Assembly (NCBI GenBank): GCA_021776075.1
Contig: JAJFGQ010000016.1
Span: 1-58,466, forward strand
Direction: 5' to 3'
DNA from: Alphaproteobacteria bacterium
GTDB taxonomy: Bacteria; Pseudomonadota; Alphaproteobacteria; Micavibrionales; Micavibrionaceae
Length of the DNA stretch: 58,466 nt
Shown: positions 8,905-18,305 of the stretch, one piece after another
Layout: every line of letters starts with the position of its first letter
Position numbering within the stretch: the first letter of the stretch is position 1
Notes under the pieces: model-generated
The model's database searches: none
Told to the model about the DNA's origin: nothing
Seen by the model: the letters and a program-made list of their open reading frames with translations, nothing else
Program-made: the position numbers and the translations under genes

Positions 8905-9047
8905 ATTCTCGCCTCTCCCGTCATCCCTTCCGTCATTACTCGCCTCCATACTCGTCATTCCGGCGAAAGCCGGAATCCATTAGCCAGCCTTCGCGATGAT
9001 TGATAAATGGACCCCGTCTTTCGACGGGGTGACGGGGGAGAGAGAAT
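8905..9047. repeat. Composite intergenic palindrome (GTCAT-type)
   Basis: This 306-bp gap between genes (8801-9106) holds no gene. Its main content is an imperfect large inverted repeat: ATTCTCGCCTCTCCCGTCA at 8905 pairs with TGACGGGGGAGAGAGAAT ending at 9047. Nested inside are TTCCGGC-GAAA-GCCGGAA and ACCCCGTC-TTTC-GACGGGGT hairpins. The GTCATTCCGG/CCGGGATGAC vocabulary recurs at 28009-28086 and 52111-52130. It sits upstream of the transaldolase start and downstream of the 9107 gene. Confidence 0.6.
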
Positions 9048-9106
9048 CGGGATGATGGAAGAGGGGGGACGGGATTGTAAGTGTTACGCTTATTGCGCGT
9101 CGATCA

Positions 9107-10168
9107 TCAGGGAGTCAAACCACCGGGGCCGGGTTTAAATGTTTGCGATGGTGAAATGAGATTTTGTATCCGGGCAACCTGTTCGTCTGCGGCCTGCCTC
9201 ACATCATCATGGCTGTTTTCCTGCAAGGGCGTGATAAGCCCTAATCCTATCCGGGCGAGGTCTTTTTCGGGAAAGGCTTCAATGATGTCGCCGATGCGTT
9301 TCGTGGCCTTTATTGAAAACTGAATATATCTCCCGCTCCCCTCTACGAGAGGTTTCGTGGCTTCTTCTATGAGCGGTTTCATGGCTTTAATAGCGCGCTC
9401 GCTATATTCCCTGAATTTTCTGCCATAAATACCGATATAATGTCCGGCATGTTCTGCTTCCGAGGACATGATTTCATCGTCTATGAGAGAGTTTATCAAC
9501 CGAAAGGCATCATACCTATACTGTTCTTCCTCTATGCCTAACGATCCCAACCAACCAATGGCAGAAGATTTACCGCCATGGGGTCGTTCCATCGTGACTA
9601 TTTCCTCTAGGGCGTTAAACAAGGCGTGGGCGTGTTTGTGCTGCGTTTTGTTTTCAAAAGTCTTCCGGCACAGATTAATAATAACTCTTGTTGATACGCT
9701 ATGAGCGTTAGTTCTGACTTGCACAAGATTTGCCATTTCATTGAGAACCGTATCAATCAAATCTTCATGGGCCTCCGCTATTTCAAGGAATATATCATGG
9801 TCACAAAATTCTTTAGGGTTTTTGCAAAGAGCCTCTGTAGCGATTTTTAAAAATCTTTCTGCATAAGGGCGCTGTGCCTTGGCAATGCCCTGAAGGCCAT
9901 CAAGAGCGACGCTCGCCATCAAAAGAGTTCTGTTCGCCTTTTCATGAAGAACTTCTCTGGGTGAAGCGGTAAGAGTATATTTTATATTTCTTGAAAAAAT
10001 GAGGGAAAGTTTGCTGAACCCTTTTCGGGTTATTTTTTCAAGCGCGTTAAACACATCTTCGGTGCGCTCAGGATCATTAACTCCTGTAGAAGCCATTTCC
10101 TTGATTTTATTCATGTCCTCTTCCACATCCTTGGGAAGGGTCACCTTTAATCCTCTTTCTTCGCTCAT
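9107..10168 (-). CDS. All-helical hypothetical protein
   Basis: A 353-aa protein from ATG 10166-10168, which has GAGG six nt upstream; a GTG-started frame to 10180 covers that site. The sequence is a succession of amphipathic helices without a signal peptide or membrane segment, with a HEAT/ARM-repeat look (for example RFLKIATEAL, HALFNALEEI, RIGLGLITPL). The C-terminus ends in a Gly/Pro-rich tail. I recognise no family. The protein encoded at 14636-15880 has a similar helical-repeat character, but I cannot show homology by eye. Confidence 0.6.
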   Translation of the reverse strand: MSEERGLKVTLPKDVEEDMNKIKEMASTGVNDPERTEDVFNALEKITRKGFSKLSLIFSRNIKYTLTASPREVLHEKANRTLLMASVALDGLQGIAKAQRPYAERFLKIATEALCKNPKEFCDHDIFLEIAEAHEDLIDTVLNEMANLVQVRTNAHSVSTRVIINLCRKTFENKTQHKHAHALFNALEEIVTMERPHGGKSSAIGWLGSLGIEEEQYRYDAFRLINSLIDDEIMSSEAEHAGHYIGIYGRKFREYSERAIKAMKPLIEEATKPLVEGSGRYIQFSIKATKRIGDIIEAFPEKDLARIGLGLITPLQENSHDDVRQAADEQVARIQNLISPSQTFKPGPGGLTP

Positions 10169-10279
10169 AACGGGCCTCACTGAAAAATATGAAAACTAAC
10201 AAGGTGATAGCACACCTGTTGTTCTGGAAACAATAAAAATCTTCGTCACTCTTTATGGCCTCTGTGCTACAAAAGTTCT

Positions 10280-12499
10280 ATGGAGCAATCGGTACTTTTT
10301 GAAGAGCCTGAACAGGAACCGTCATCGGAACCGCAAATGGCTGTGCTGATTCCGTATCCGGTTGATAAGGCCTATAGCTATGCCGTGCTGGAGGGGCTAG
10401 CTGTGCAGCCCGGTGATTATGTAACAGTGCCGCTGGGGAATCGTGAAGTTGCCGGTGTCGTGTGGGGGGCTGCTGAAGATAGTGTAAAGCCGGGTAAGTT
10501 GAAAAGCATGGTGGTGAAGCATGATTTGCCGCCTATGTCCGTCGTGCAACGTGACTTTATTGACTGGGTTGCGCATTACAACATGGCGGTTAAAGGTGCC
10601 GTTTTAAAAATGTCTCTTAGTGTTCCCGGTGCACTTGAGCCGCCAAAGCCTGTGACGGGTTATACAATAGATATCCAGATTAATGACAAAACGCGCAAAG
10701 GACTCTCTCCGCAACGCCAAAAAGTGTTGGAAGTCCTGAGCGACGGCATGCCGCGCCGGGCCGCAGAAATTGCAGAGCAGGCCGATTGTACGGCCGCTGT
10801 TGTGAAAGGCATGCTGGGTAAAAACTTAGTGCGCACGGTTGATATTTATACCTCCGCACCTTGCCGAAAGCCGGACCCCCACCGTCATGGTCCGGAACTC
10901 TCCGAACAACAAAACGAGGCGGCGTCCCGGATATCCGGTTATGTGGAGTCAAACCAATATCAGGCAGCGCTTCTGGATGGCGTAACCGGGGCAGGGAAGA
11001 CGGAAGTATATTTCGAGGGTGTGGCGGAAGCTCTGAAACAGGATAAACAGGTTTTGATCCTGTTACCGGAAATCGCTCTTTCCAATGCTTTTATTGATCG
11101 TTTCAAGAGCCGTTTTGGCTGTGCTCCGGCGCTTTGGCACTCATCTCTTTCCGTCGGGCAGCGTAAAAGAACGTGGCGCGGTGTGGCGGAAGGGCATACG
11201 AAAGTTGTCGTGGGTGCGCGCTCGGCGCTCTTTTTGCCCTACCAGAATCTGGGCCTCATTATCGTTGATGAGGAACATGACCCGGCTTACAAGCAGGAAG
11301 ACGGCGTGATTTATCATGCCCGTGATATGGCCGTGGTGCGGGCACATTTGGGAGCATTTCCCATTGTTTTGGTCTCGGCGACTCCGGCGTTGGAAACGAT
11401 GAGCAATGTCTGGTCTGAACGCTATGAGCATCTGCATTTACCCGATCGTCATGGTGGCGCAAAATTGCCGGATATGCATGTCATTGATCTAAAAGAAGAC
11501 AGGCCGGAACGGCAACATTTTATCGCGCCCTCTCTCTATGAAGCCTTGAAAGCCAATCTGGAGTCCGGGGAACAGAGTTTGTTGTTTCTGAACCGCCGGG
11601 GTTATGCACCACTGACCTTGTGCCGGGGGTGCGGTCACCGGATGGAATGTCCGCGCTGTACGGCATGGCTTGTGGAGCATCGTCATATCAACCGTTTACA
11701 ATGCCATCATTGCGGCTATTTCAAATCAACACCAAAAGATTGCCCGGAATGCGGGGATGAGGATTCTTTTGCTGCCTGCGGTCCCGGTGTAGAGCGGATC
11801 AAGGAGGAGGTTAAAGAATATTTTCCTGATGCCCGGACGATTGTGCTGGCAAGTGATACGGCAAAAACGCATGAGGAACTTCTGAACATTCTGAATGATA
11901 TCCGGGATCATGAATATGACATCATTATCGGCACGCAAATTATTGCTAAGGGCCACCATTTCCCGAAACTAACCTGCGTTGGCGTGATTGATGCTGACTT
12001 GGGATTGCAGGGCGGTGATTTGCGTGCGGCAGAGCGCACCTTTCAGCTTCTCCATCAGGTCGCGGGTCGTGCGGGGCGGGAAGCCTTGCCGGGGCATGTT
12101 TATCTGCAAACATGGATGCCGCAGAACAAGGTTATGCTGGCGCTGGCTAGCCATGATCGTGATGCGTTTCTGGAAGTGGAATCGCATGAGCGCGAGGTGT
12201 CTCATATGCCGCCCTTTAGCCGTTTGGCCGGGATTATTGTTTCCGGGAAAGACGAGCAGCTTGTTCTGGAGACGGCGCAAAATCTGGGAAAATGTGCGAT
12301 TCATGGGGAAGGGATACAGACATTCGGTCCGGCAGAGGCTCCCTTTTACCGTTTGCGCGGGAATTACCGCCGTCGCTTGCTGGTTCGGGCGGATAAGAAC
12401 ATTGATATTCAGAAGGCCATCGCCGGATGGCTTGCGCAGGTGAAGACACCGTCAACAATTCGTGTCTATACCGACATAGACCCGCAGAGCTTTTTGTAG
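10280..12499 (+). CDS. priA: Primosomal protein N' (replication restart helicase PriA)
   Basis: 3'-to-5' helicase that reloads the replisome at collapsed forks. The N-terminal DNA-binding domain begins near AVLIPYPVDKAYSYAVLEG. Walker A is DGVTGAGKTE (233-242) and the DEEH box is VDEEHDPAYKQ (about 329-339). The eight zinc-binding cysteines are Cys448, 451, 457, 460, 475, 478, 488 and 491. Helicase C motifs include GTQIIAKGHHFPKLT and HQVAGRAGR. The length of 739 aa is normal. It reads away from the 9107 gene and converges with the next small gene, leaving 5 bp between stops. Confidence 0.96.
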   Translation: MEQSVLFEEPEQEPSSEPQMAVLIPYPVDKAYSYAVLEGLAVQPGDYVTVPLGNREVAGVVWGAAEDSVKPGKLKSMVVKHDLPPMSVVQRDFIDWVAHYNMAVKGAVLKMSLSVPGALEPPKPVTGYTIDIQINDKTRKGLSPQRQKVLEVLSDGMPRRAAEIAEQADCTAAVVKGMLGKNLVRTVDIYTSAPCRKPDPHRHGPELSEQQNEAASRISGYVESNQYQAALLDGVTGAGKTEVYFEGVAEALKQDKQVLILLPEIALSNAFIDRFKSRFGCAPALWHSSLSVGQRKRTWRGVAEGHTKVVVGARSALFLPYQNLGLIIVDEEHDPAYKQEDGVIYHARDMAVVRAHLGAFPIVLVSATPALETMSNVWSERYEHLHLPDRHGGAKLPDMHVIDLKEDRPERQHFIAPSLYEALKANLESGEQSLLFLNRRGYAPLTLCRGCGHRMECPRCTAWLVEHRHINRLQCHHCGYFKSTPKDCPECGDEDSFAACGPGVERIKEEVKEYFPDARTIVLASDTAKTHEELLNILNDIRDHEYDIIIGTQIIAKGHHFPKLTCVGVIDADLGLQGGDLRAAERTFQLLHQVAGRAGREALPGHVYLQTWMPQNKVMLALASHDRDAFLEVESHEREVSHMPPFSRLAGIIVSGKDEQLVLETAQNLGKCAIHGEGIQTFGPAEAPFYRLRGNYRRRLLVRADKNIDIQKAIAGWLAQVKTPSTIRVYTDIDPQSFL

Positions 12500-12504
12500 G
12501 TTTT

Positions 12505-12837
12505 TTACTTCATATCCAAAATGAGATGGGCAAAGGGGGATGCTTTCAGCGTTGTTTTTAATGCTTCGGTATCCGCTTTGGGATGCATAAGAACCCGGAA
12601 TAAGTCTGACGGACAGGATTTTATGTACTCTTCTGCAAACTCAACGAAGTCGGGTCCTGTGCTTTTATGCTGCTCTTTCAGATTTTCCAGATTGCTTTTT
12701 GGGTGCTCCAGACCGGCGGCTCCTTCTTCAAGAAGTTGAAACAGGGCTACAACATCTTCATTCTCCTGATCATGTAAAAGAGCCTTGGCAAAATCACTCG
12801 TCAAGGTCATGGCAATAATTTTGTTTTCTGCGCGCAT
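12505..12837 (-). CDS. Small cytoplasmic hypothetical protein
   Basis: A 110-aa protein from the ATG at 12835-12837, which has a strong AAGGAGG nine nt upstream; the longer frame to 12873 has none. Acidic and helical, without a signal peptide. Its start (IIAMTLTSDFAKALLHDQEN) is reminiscent of the small protein inside the F1 operon at 20936-21337 (LRLILTEEFAKAARKDMDD). That resemblance covers about 20 residues and is only suggestive. No family recognised. Confidence 0.55.
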   Translation of the reverse strand: MRAENKIIAMTLTSDFAKALLHDQENEDVVALFQLLEEGAAGLEHPKSNLENLKEQHKSTGPDFVEFAEEYIKSCPSDLFRVLMHPKADTEALKTTLKASPFAHLILDMK

Positions 12838-12925
12838 CGTCAAAAGCCTCCTTATGGAACGAGGTGTCAACATACTATGAAAAACAAAAAAATGTCAAAA
12901 CAATAATAACATCGGGTAGACTGGC

Positions 12926-13726
12926 ATGATGAGTAAGGCTTTATCCAAAAATCTGACCAGTTATGATCTCATCAAAACTGTTGCCGTGCTTTTGATGGTT
13001 ATTGACCATGTGACCGCTTACTTTGCGCCTGATTTGCTCTGGCTGCGTGTGGCGGGGCGTTTATGTGTACCGATCTGGTTTTTTCTGATCGGTTATGCGC
13101 GCAGCCGTGATCTGGGACCGAAAATCTGGATCGCAGTAGGGCTATTGATTGCTAGCGATTTTGTCGCGGGGCTAAACGTTTTTCCGTTGAGTATCCTGGT
13201 GACTATTATCCTGATCCGTCTTCTTCTCAATCCGTTCATGAAATTGTTTGAATGGAATAAATTCGCCTTTTGTCTGGGATGTCTGGTGTTGGTACTTCTG
13301 ATCTGGCCGGTTGACATGGTCATGGAATACGGAGCGCAAGGCTTTGTCCTTGCCATTTTCGGCTATCTTGTCCGGCATGTGCAGGAGCGTAAAGAAGGCG
13401 CGGGTGTTCTGTATCCCTATATGGTTTTTTCGATTGTCATTTTTACGATAACCCAGTGGGCTAATTTTCAATTCCCGGGTTTGCAGGCGCTGGCATTGTT
13501 TGCAGGAAATATAGGAGTGTTGGCACTTCTCTACCATTTCAGGCCGATGACTTATCCGAAGTTAACGGCATTTTTGCCCCGGCCTTTTACAGCATTTTTG
13601 CGCCTGACGGGGCGTCGGACGTTGGAGATTTATGTGTTACACTTGCTGATTATTAAGGCGCTGGCCTTGTTGGTTCGCCCTGAATGGTACAGCGCATTGC
13701 AGTGGGTCTGGTTTCCTATAAATTGA
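12926..13726 (+). CDS. TraX-family integral membrane protein, first of a tandem pair
   Basis: A 266-aa polytopic membrane protein with about eight hydrophobic segments. The TraX-like start is LTSYDLIKTVAVLLMVIDHV, then GRLCVPIWFFLIGYARSRD, and near the C-terminus LTGRRTLEIYVLHLLIIKAL. F-plasmid TraX acetylates the pilin N-terminus; chromosomal homologs are widespread but mostly uncharacterised, so the substrate is unknown. No conjugation genes are nearby. The downstream gene at 13759 is a paralog. Confidence 0.75.
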   Translation: MMSKALSKNLTSYDLIKTVAVLLMVIDHVTAYFAPDLLWLRVAGRLCVPIWFFLIGYARSRDLGPKIWIAVGLLIASDFVAGLNVFPLSILVTIILIRLLLNPFMKLFEWNKFAFCLGCLVLVLLIWPVDMVMEYGAQGFVLAIFGYLVRHVQERKEGAGVLYPYMVFSIVIFTITQWANFQFPGLQALALFAGNIGVLALLYHFRPMTYPKLTAFLPRPFTAFLRLTGRRTLEIYVLHLLIIKALALLVRPEWYSALQWVWFPIN

Positions 13727-13758
13727 ATACGATACGGTTAGGATTAAAAAAAAGAACA

Positions 13759-14556
13759 ATGTCAAAAGCGCTCCCTAAAGAACTGACATCATATGATTTA
13801 TTGAAGACCGTGGCTATTATTTTGATGGTCGTGGATCATATCGGCTATTACTTTTTTCCAGAAGAAAACTGGTGGCGCGTGTTCGGGCGCCTGTGCGTGC
13901 CGATCTGGTTTTTTCTGATCGGTTACGCGCGCAGCCGTGATCTGGGTCCGAAAATGTGGATTGGCGGTCTTATTCTGGTGGCCGGGAATGTTGTCGCCGG
14001 TCTGAGTATTTTCCCCCTCAATATTCTGGGAACAATGATCGCCGTGCGCCTTTTGATTGATCCTGTTATGAAGCGGGCTTTGCGGCAGGTCAGCCATTTA
14101 TGGGGCATTGCTGTGCTGTTGACGTTGCTGATTCTTCCGACAGTCGGCATCACAGAATACGGGACGCAGGCTTTGTTGACGGCCATGTTTGGGTATCTGG
14201 TTCGGCATCAGGGGGAAATAGATGAGGCGCATAAATTTGTTCCGCCCTATTTCATGTTCGCCCTGATAAGTTTTGTAATTGTTCAGTTTGTGATGTTTCT
14301 TTTCAACGATGCGCAGGTGATTGTGTTGTCTCTGGGGTTGCTGGTTGTGATGGGTGTTTTGTACTTTTTCAAGCCTGTAACATATCCCCGCTTAACGAAA
14401 GCCTTGCCGGGACCTTTTGTCAAACTGGTGCAGTTAACCGGCCGCCGGACGCTGGAGTTTTACGTTTTGCATCTTCTTTTGTTTAAAGGGCTGGGGATGT
14501 GGCTTGATCCGGAGCGTTTTTCTTTTATGGACTGGACATGGATGATGGCGAGCTGA
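13759..14556 (+). CDS. TraX-family integral membrane protein, second of a tandem pair
   Basis: A 265-aa paralog of the preceding protein, sharing LTSYDLLKTVAIILMVVDHI, GRLCVPIWFFLIGYARSRD and LTGRRTLEFYVLHLLLFKGL. The true start is the ATG at 13759 (MSKALPKELTSYDL); a longer frame from 13684 overlaps the upstream gene and adds no TraX-like sequence. The gap to the first copy is 32 bp, so the two are probably cotranscribed. DNA identity is very high around the IGYARSRDLGPK segment (about 13070-13125 against 13895-13955) and lower elsewhere. Confidence 0.75.
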   Translation: MSKALPKELTSYDLLKTVAIILMVVDHIGYYFFPEENWWRVFGRLCVPIWFFLIGYARSRDLGPKMWIGGLILVAGNVVAGLSIFPLNILGTMIAVRLLIDPVMKRALRQVSHLWGIAVLLTLLILPTVGITEYGTQALLTAMFGYLVRHQGEIDEAHKFVPPYFMFALISFVIVQFVMFLFNDAQVIVLSLGLLVVMGVLYFFKPVTYPRLTKALPGPFVKLVQLTGRRTLEFYVLHLLLFKGLGMWLDPERFSFMDWTWMMAS

Positions 14557-14571
14557 CAATTTTTAATTTTA

Positions 14572-14601
14572 TTGACATATAGCCCCCCTTTTTGCGATAC
14601 A
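14572..14601 (+). promoter_or_regulatory. Candidate sigma70 promoter for the 14636 gene
   Basis: TTGACA at 14572-14577, an 18-nt spacer, and GATACA at 14596-14601 as a plausible -10. It lies 35 bp before the ATG at 14636, in a gap following the TraX pair. Sequence match only. Confidence 0.4.
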
Positions 14602-14635
14602 TCAAATATTGATATGAAAACCACAGGGGCTTGCT

Positions 14636-15880
14636 ATGGCAGAAGGCAAAAAAACAGTCGGTAAAGCATTAACAAAAATGTCACTGACCTTTTTGGGTGC
14701 GGGTGCTTTGATCTTTCTTTTTAATCAGGCGGTTGATTCGAATTTCGTAAAAGATAAACTTGTATCGGATAATGTGGCCACGGCCACAAAGGACGATGTG
14801 CAGTCTGTTGTTTCTCACCTTGGGAATAATAAAGCGCAGGCAAAGCGGATTTTTCAGAAATTTGAAGAAATTATTGATTATGCTGACGGTAAGTCTTTGC
14901 AAAGGGAAGATATAGGAGGACTTGATTGGTGGGCTGATGCAGAGGATCTAAAAAAATACGGAGGAAAAAAGGCAAAAATAAAACAGGCCAACGCGTTGAT
15001 CCGTGCGGCCCATGAGTCTGTAAAGTCATTGCCTGCGCTCGTGAAAGTGAATCCGGGCTTGGCCAAGGACGCTGTTGAGGCGGCAAAAACGATGCTCCTT
15101 GATCGAGATGCTGTTCTTTATGCTCGTCAAGATGCGGCAGAAACTTTGATCGACATTGCTCTTTTAAAACCATCTTTGGTGGGTAAAATTTTTGACGTAT
15201 TTGAAACGGTGGCTCTGGAGCGGGATATTATGGATGAGGTATTGAACAGACCTATTAGTGCCCGTCCGATGGCCTTGAATGCCATTCGTATTCTTTTCGA
15301 TTTTAACCCTGATATAGAAGAGGACGCTATGGCGGTAGCAAGCAAAGTGTTGCGGAAAGATTTTAGTTCCGGGCCATCAGAGGCCACACGCATTCTTGCC
15401 CGCATTGTTGCAGAAACCCCGAAGAACACAGAAGAAGTTATAGATATTTTGGAGGAGTCCTTATTGAACGCCGATAAATACAGCGGGACTCATATCGCTG
15501 TACCGATCATTTTAGCAGGGATTGTAACGCGGGATAAAACACAGACGGATCGTGTGTTGAGTGTTTTTGAAAAAGACCTGTCTCGCAATAACCTAACATC
15601 CGCTCAGTACGAGCGTATAACAGTTTCCCTGGCCTTTCTTGTCAAGCATGATGAAAGTTTGAAGGAGCGTGTGTTGAAGGCGTTGAAGCCTTTTGCTGTC
15701 AGTCTGAATGATGAGATACGGGAACGAACAGTGGAAGTTATGGCGCGTATCGAAGGAAAAATAGAAGAATTGGAAGAAGAGAAAGAGGCAGATGAACCGG
15801 ATGCCGGTATAGAGGCTATGGAGAAAAAAAAGAAAAAAGAGCGTCTGTCTTACGCGCCTCAAGGGATTAGGCTGTTTTAG
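14636..15880 (+). CDS. Membrane-anchored helical-repeat hypothetical protein
   Basis: A 414-aa protein. A single hydrophobic segment at about residues 15-31 (MSLTFLGAGALIFLFNQAVD) probably anchors it in the inner membrane. The rest is helix after helix in a HEAT-like pattern (AAETLIDIALLKPSLVGKIF, ALNAIRILFDFNPDIEEDAM). The C-terminus is a charged coiled-coil-like stretch rich in Glu and Lys (IEELEEEKEADE and EKKKKKER). No catalytic motif or known family. It has its own candidate promoter and converges with the gene at 15895. Confidence 0.62.
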   Translation: MAEGKKTVGKALTKMSLTFLGAGALIFLFNQAVDSNFVKDKLVSDNVATATKDDVQSVVSHLGNNKAQAKRIFQKFEEIIDYADGKSLQREDIGGLDWWADAEDLKKYGGKKAKIKQANALIRAAHESVKSLPALVKVNPGLAKDAVEAAKTMLLDRDAVLYARQDAAETLIDIALLKPSLVGKIFDVFETVALERDIMDEVLNRPISARPMALNAIRILFDFNPDIEEDAMAVASKVLRKDFSSGPSEATRILARIVAETPKNTEEVIDILEESLLNADKYSGTHIAVPIILAGIVTRDKTQTDRVLSVFEKDLSRNNLTSAQYERITVSLAFLVKHDESLKERVLKALKPFAVSLNDEIRERTVEVMARIEGKIEELEEEKEADEPDAGIEAMEKKKKKERLSYAPQGIRLF

Positions 15881-15894
15881 GTCGCTACGGTTTT

Positions 15895-18156
15895 CTATTT
15901 ACGTTGGTGTTTGGTCTTGCTGCTGCAATGATACGGCACGTCGTCTTCCATGCAGAGTTCCGGCCGGCCTCTGGACCAGAAGGCGCTGACGATACTGGCG
16001 TAATCATCTGTCCAGACGCGAATGTTTTTATCATTAGGGTAACCGCGCCAGCCGATTATCTTTTCAAAGGGTTTAATATCCTTGGGCGTGCGCGCCAGCA
16101 CAGCAAAGATGGACGTTTCATATCGTATGCCCGTATCCTTAATTTCATCGCCCAGCGCTATTTTGAACATAGAGGTAAGCCCGACATCCCGCGCCATCGC
16201 ATCCAGAACAGGGGCAAGGTTTAGAAAGTTGTTTGATATATTCGAAATAATAATGCCGCCGGGTTTCAGTTTTTGCAGGTATATCTCAAAAGCCTCCCGC
16301 GTAATGAGATGAACGGGAATACTGTCAGAGCTGAAGGCATCAAGAAAAATAGCATCATATTTTTGGTCCGGCATTTTAGCGATTTGCAGGCGGCCATCTC
16401 CCAAGGTAACAGTATAAGGACTGCCGCAGTCTGACAGATAGGTGAACAGGTTTGTATCTTCGGCGATGCGCTGGACATCCGGGTCGATTTCAAACAGGTC
16501 AAAATGCCGGCCTTCATGGGGGTAACAGACAAGACTGCCGATCCCCAGTCCCAAAACAGCGACTTCCTGCGGGAAAGGGTGGTCATCCAGAGTACGGAAG
16601 ATGTCGCCGATACTGCTGTCCGGGTGGAAATAAGTAATGGGCGTTGTTTTGTATTCCGCCAGAAGGGGTTGGGCACCGTGATTGGTCGTGCCATGCAAAT
16701 ACATGCGTACTTTTTCATCTTTTGTATCGTAAACACGGGAGATTCCAAAGAAGTTGCGGTCAATATGGAGCAAGTTACCGACAGTCAGCCAGTTAAAACC
16801 GGGATACAGAACCAGAAGGGCCGTGACCGCGACGGCAAAGGGGTAGCGCGTGTTATGCAGGTAAATCAAGGATAGACCGACCATAAGGACACAGGCCATT
16901 AAGCCGGTACTGCTTCCGGTCACAGCCAGTGTTAACAGGCCAAATATAACGGCAGTCGCCATAGCCCACCAGTTTTCTTTTATGTCTTTGGTAAATGACC
17001 GTCCTCTACGGATAAAGCAGACAGCGGCCAGTGCCAGTGCATATTCGACAGGCAGGATAAACAGGACCGGCGCAACGAGGGCATTAAGGATACCGCCCAA
17101 TACGCCGCCAGCGGACATGATAAGGTAAAACTCTGTCAGGTTTGCCGCGTGGGGGCGGGTTTTAGCGAGTTCATGATGGCAAATTAACGCGGAAACGAAA
17201 AAGAGAAGGAGATGCAGCGGTATCAGAATAATTTTTCCGGGGAGGTAGTTATACATAAAGGCCGTTAGGGCAAGGGTCAGAAGAAGGGCGTGCAGCAGCA
17301 TGATTTTTTTCATCGGCAAGTGGATCGTCCGTGAAAAAACAATGATAAATGTGCCGACATACAGAGCCAGCGGAATGATCCAGAGCAGAGGGATGGCAGC
17401 AAGGTCAGTTGTAATATAGGTTGTAACGCCCAGCATGAGGCTGGAGGGAATAAAGGCCAAGACAAGCCAGTATAGCCTGTTTTTCCATGAAGGCTGGCTG
17501 TCATTAGCTGCATCCGGTCCATCCGCTATATCTATGAGATGTCTTTTGTTCCATATAAGAGACGCCGCCAGAACAACCATAACCATGAGCGTCACGTACC
17601 CTCCGGACCACGCCAGACTTTGTTGCGGCAGGCTCAGGAAGGGCTCCACGATGAAAGGGTAGGCAAGCAGCGCTGTTATCGAGCCGAAATTGCTGGCAGC
17701 ATAAAGAAAATAGGGGTTATGGGAGTCTTTATGCTCCGTATGGGCAAACCAGTGCTGGAATAACGGTGCGCTGCCGGACAGGACAAAAAAGGGCCCGCCA
17801 ACAGCAACGATCATAAGGGTCAGCTGCCAGAAAGCGGGGTTTGTGCTGTCGGTTGGAGGATCCCATCCCGCGGGAATGCTGATAGGCAGAAGGAAAACAA
17901 AAAGACCCAGCAGGGCAAAATGAAGTATGGCCTGTAGTCGTAAATTCAGGAATCGGGAGACAATGTGGGCGTAAGCGTATCCGGCAAGCAAGACGGCCTG
18001 AAAAAAGACCATGGCCGTGTTCCAGACCTGTGGCGTGCCGCCGAGAAGGGGAAGGATCATCTTGGCAAACAAAGGCTGTATACCAAACAGCAGAAAGGCG
18101 CTTAGCAGTAGAGTAATCGTGTAGACGGGGACATAGAATCGAAGAAAAGAAGTCAT
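15895..18156 (-). CDS. Membrane protein with C-terminal spermidine synthase-like domain
   Basis: A 753-aa protein. The first 440 or so residues are about a dozen transmembrane segments of a major-facilitator-like or related transporter module (for example ITLLLSAFLLFGIQPLFAKM, FFQAVLLAGYAYAHI). The C-terminal 270 residues are a Rossmann methyltransferase-fold domain of the spermidine synthase family: VAVLGLGIGSLVCYPHEG, FEIDPDVQRIAED, GDGRLQIAKMPDQKYD, FLDAFSSDSIPVHLI. Such fusions are common in bacteria and their substrate is usually unknown, so polyamine synthesis should not be assumed. It diverges from the ATP synthase operon across about 150 bp. Confidence 0.82.
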   Translation of the reverse strand: MTSFLRFYVPVYTITLLLSAFLLFGIQPLFAKMILPLLGGTPQVWNTAMVFFQAVLLAGYAYAHIVSRFLNLRLQAILHFALLGLFVFLLPISIPAGWDPPTDSTNPAFWQLTLMIVAVGGPFFVLSGSAPLFQHWFAHTEHKDSHNPYFLYAASNFGSITALLAYPFIVEPFLSLPQQSLAWSGGYVTLMVMVVLAASLIWNKRHLIDIADGPDAANDSQPSWKNRLYWLVLAFIPSSLMLGVTTYITTDLAAIPLLWIIPLALYVGTFIIVFSRTIHLPMKKIMLLHALLLTLALTAFMYNYLPGKIILIPLHLLLFFVSALICHHELAKTRPHAANLTEFYLIMSAGGVLGGILNALVAPVLFILPVEYALALAAVCFIRRGRSFTKDIKENWWAMATAVIFGLLTLAVTGSSTGLMACVLMVGLSLIYLHNTRYPFAVAVTALLVLYPGFNWLTVGNLLHIDRNFFGISRVYDTKDEKVRMYLHGTTNHGAQPLLAEYKTTPITYFHPDSSIGDIFRTLDDHPFPQEVAVLGLGIGSLVCYPHEGRHFDLFEIDPDVQRIAEDTNLFTYLSDCGSPYTVTLGDGRLQIAKMPDQKYDAIFLDAFSSDSIPVHLITREAFEIYLQKLKPGGIIISNISNNFLNLAPVLDAMARDVGLTSMFKIALGDEIKDTGIRYETSIFAVLARTPKDIKPFEKIIGWRGYPNDKNIRVWTDDYASIVSAFWSRGRPELCMEDDVPYHCSSKTKHQRK

Positions 18157-18305
18157 TATATTTTATAACGTTTACGCTAGAGGAAATCAAATGAGGAAAT
18201 CTCTGTTTGTAAGCCGAAAAAAACACCTGAGAGTCTTGCGTACATTCGTGGCCTGTGCTAAACCGTGCCAACCCTGAGAATACATGGTTTAGAGAGAGAA
18301 TTAGA

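Noticed and set aside
12926-14556. Conjugation locus
   Set aside because: The TraX-like genes have no relaxase, coupling-protein or pilus assembly genes near them, so they are taken as chromosomal homologs.
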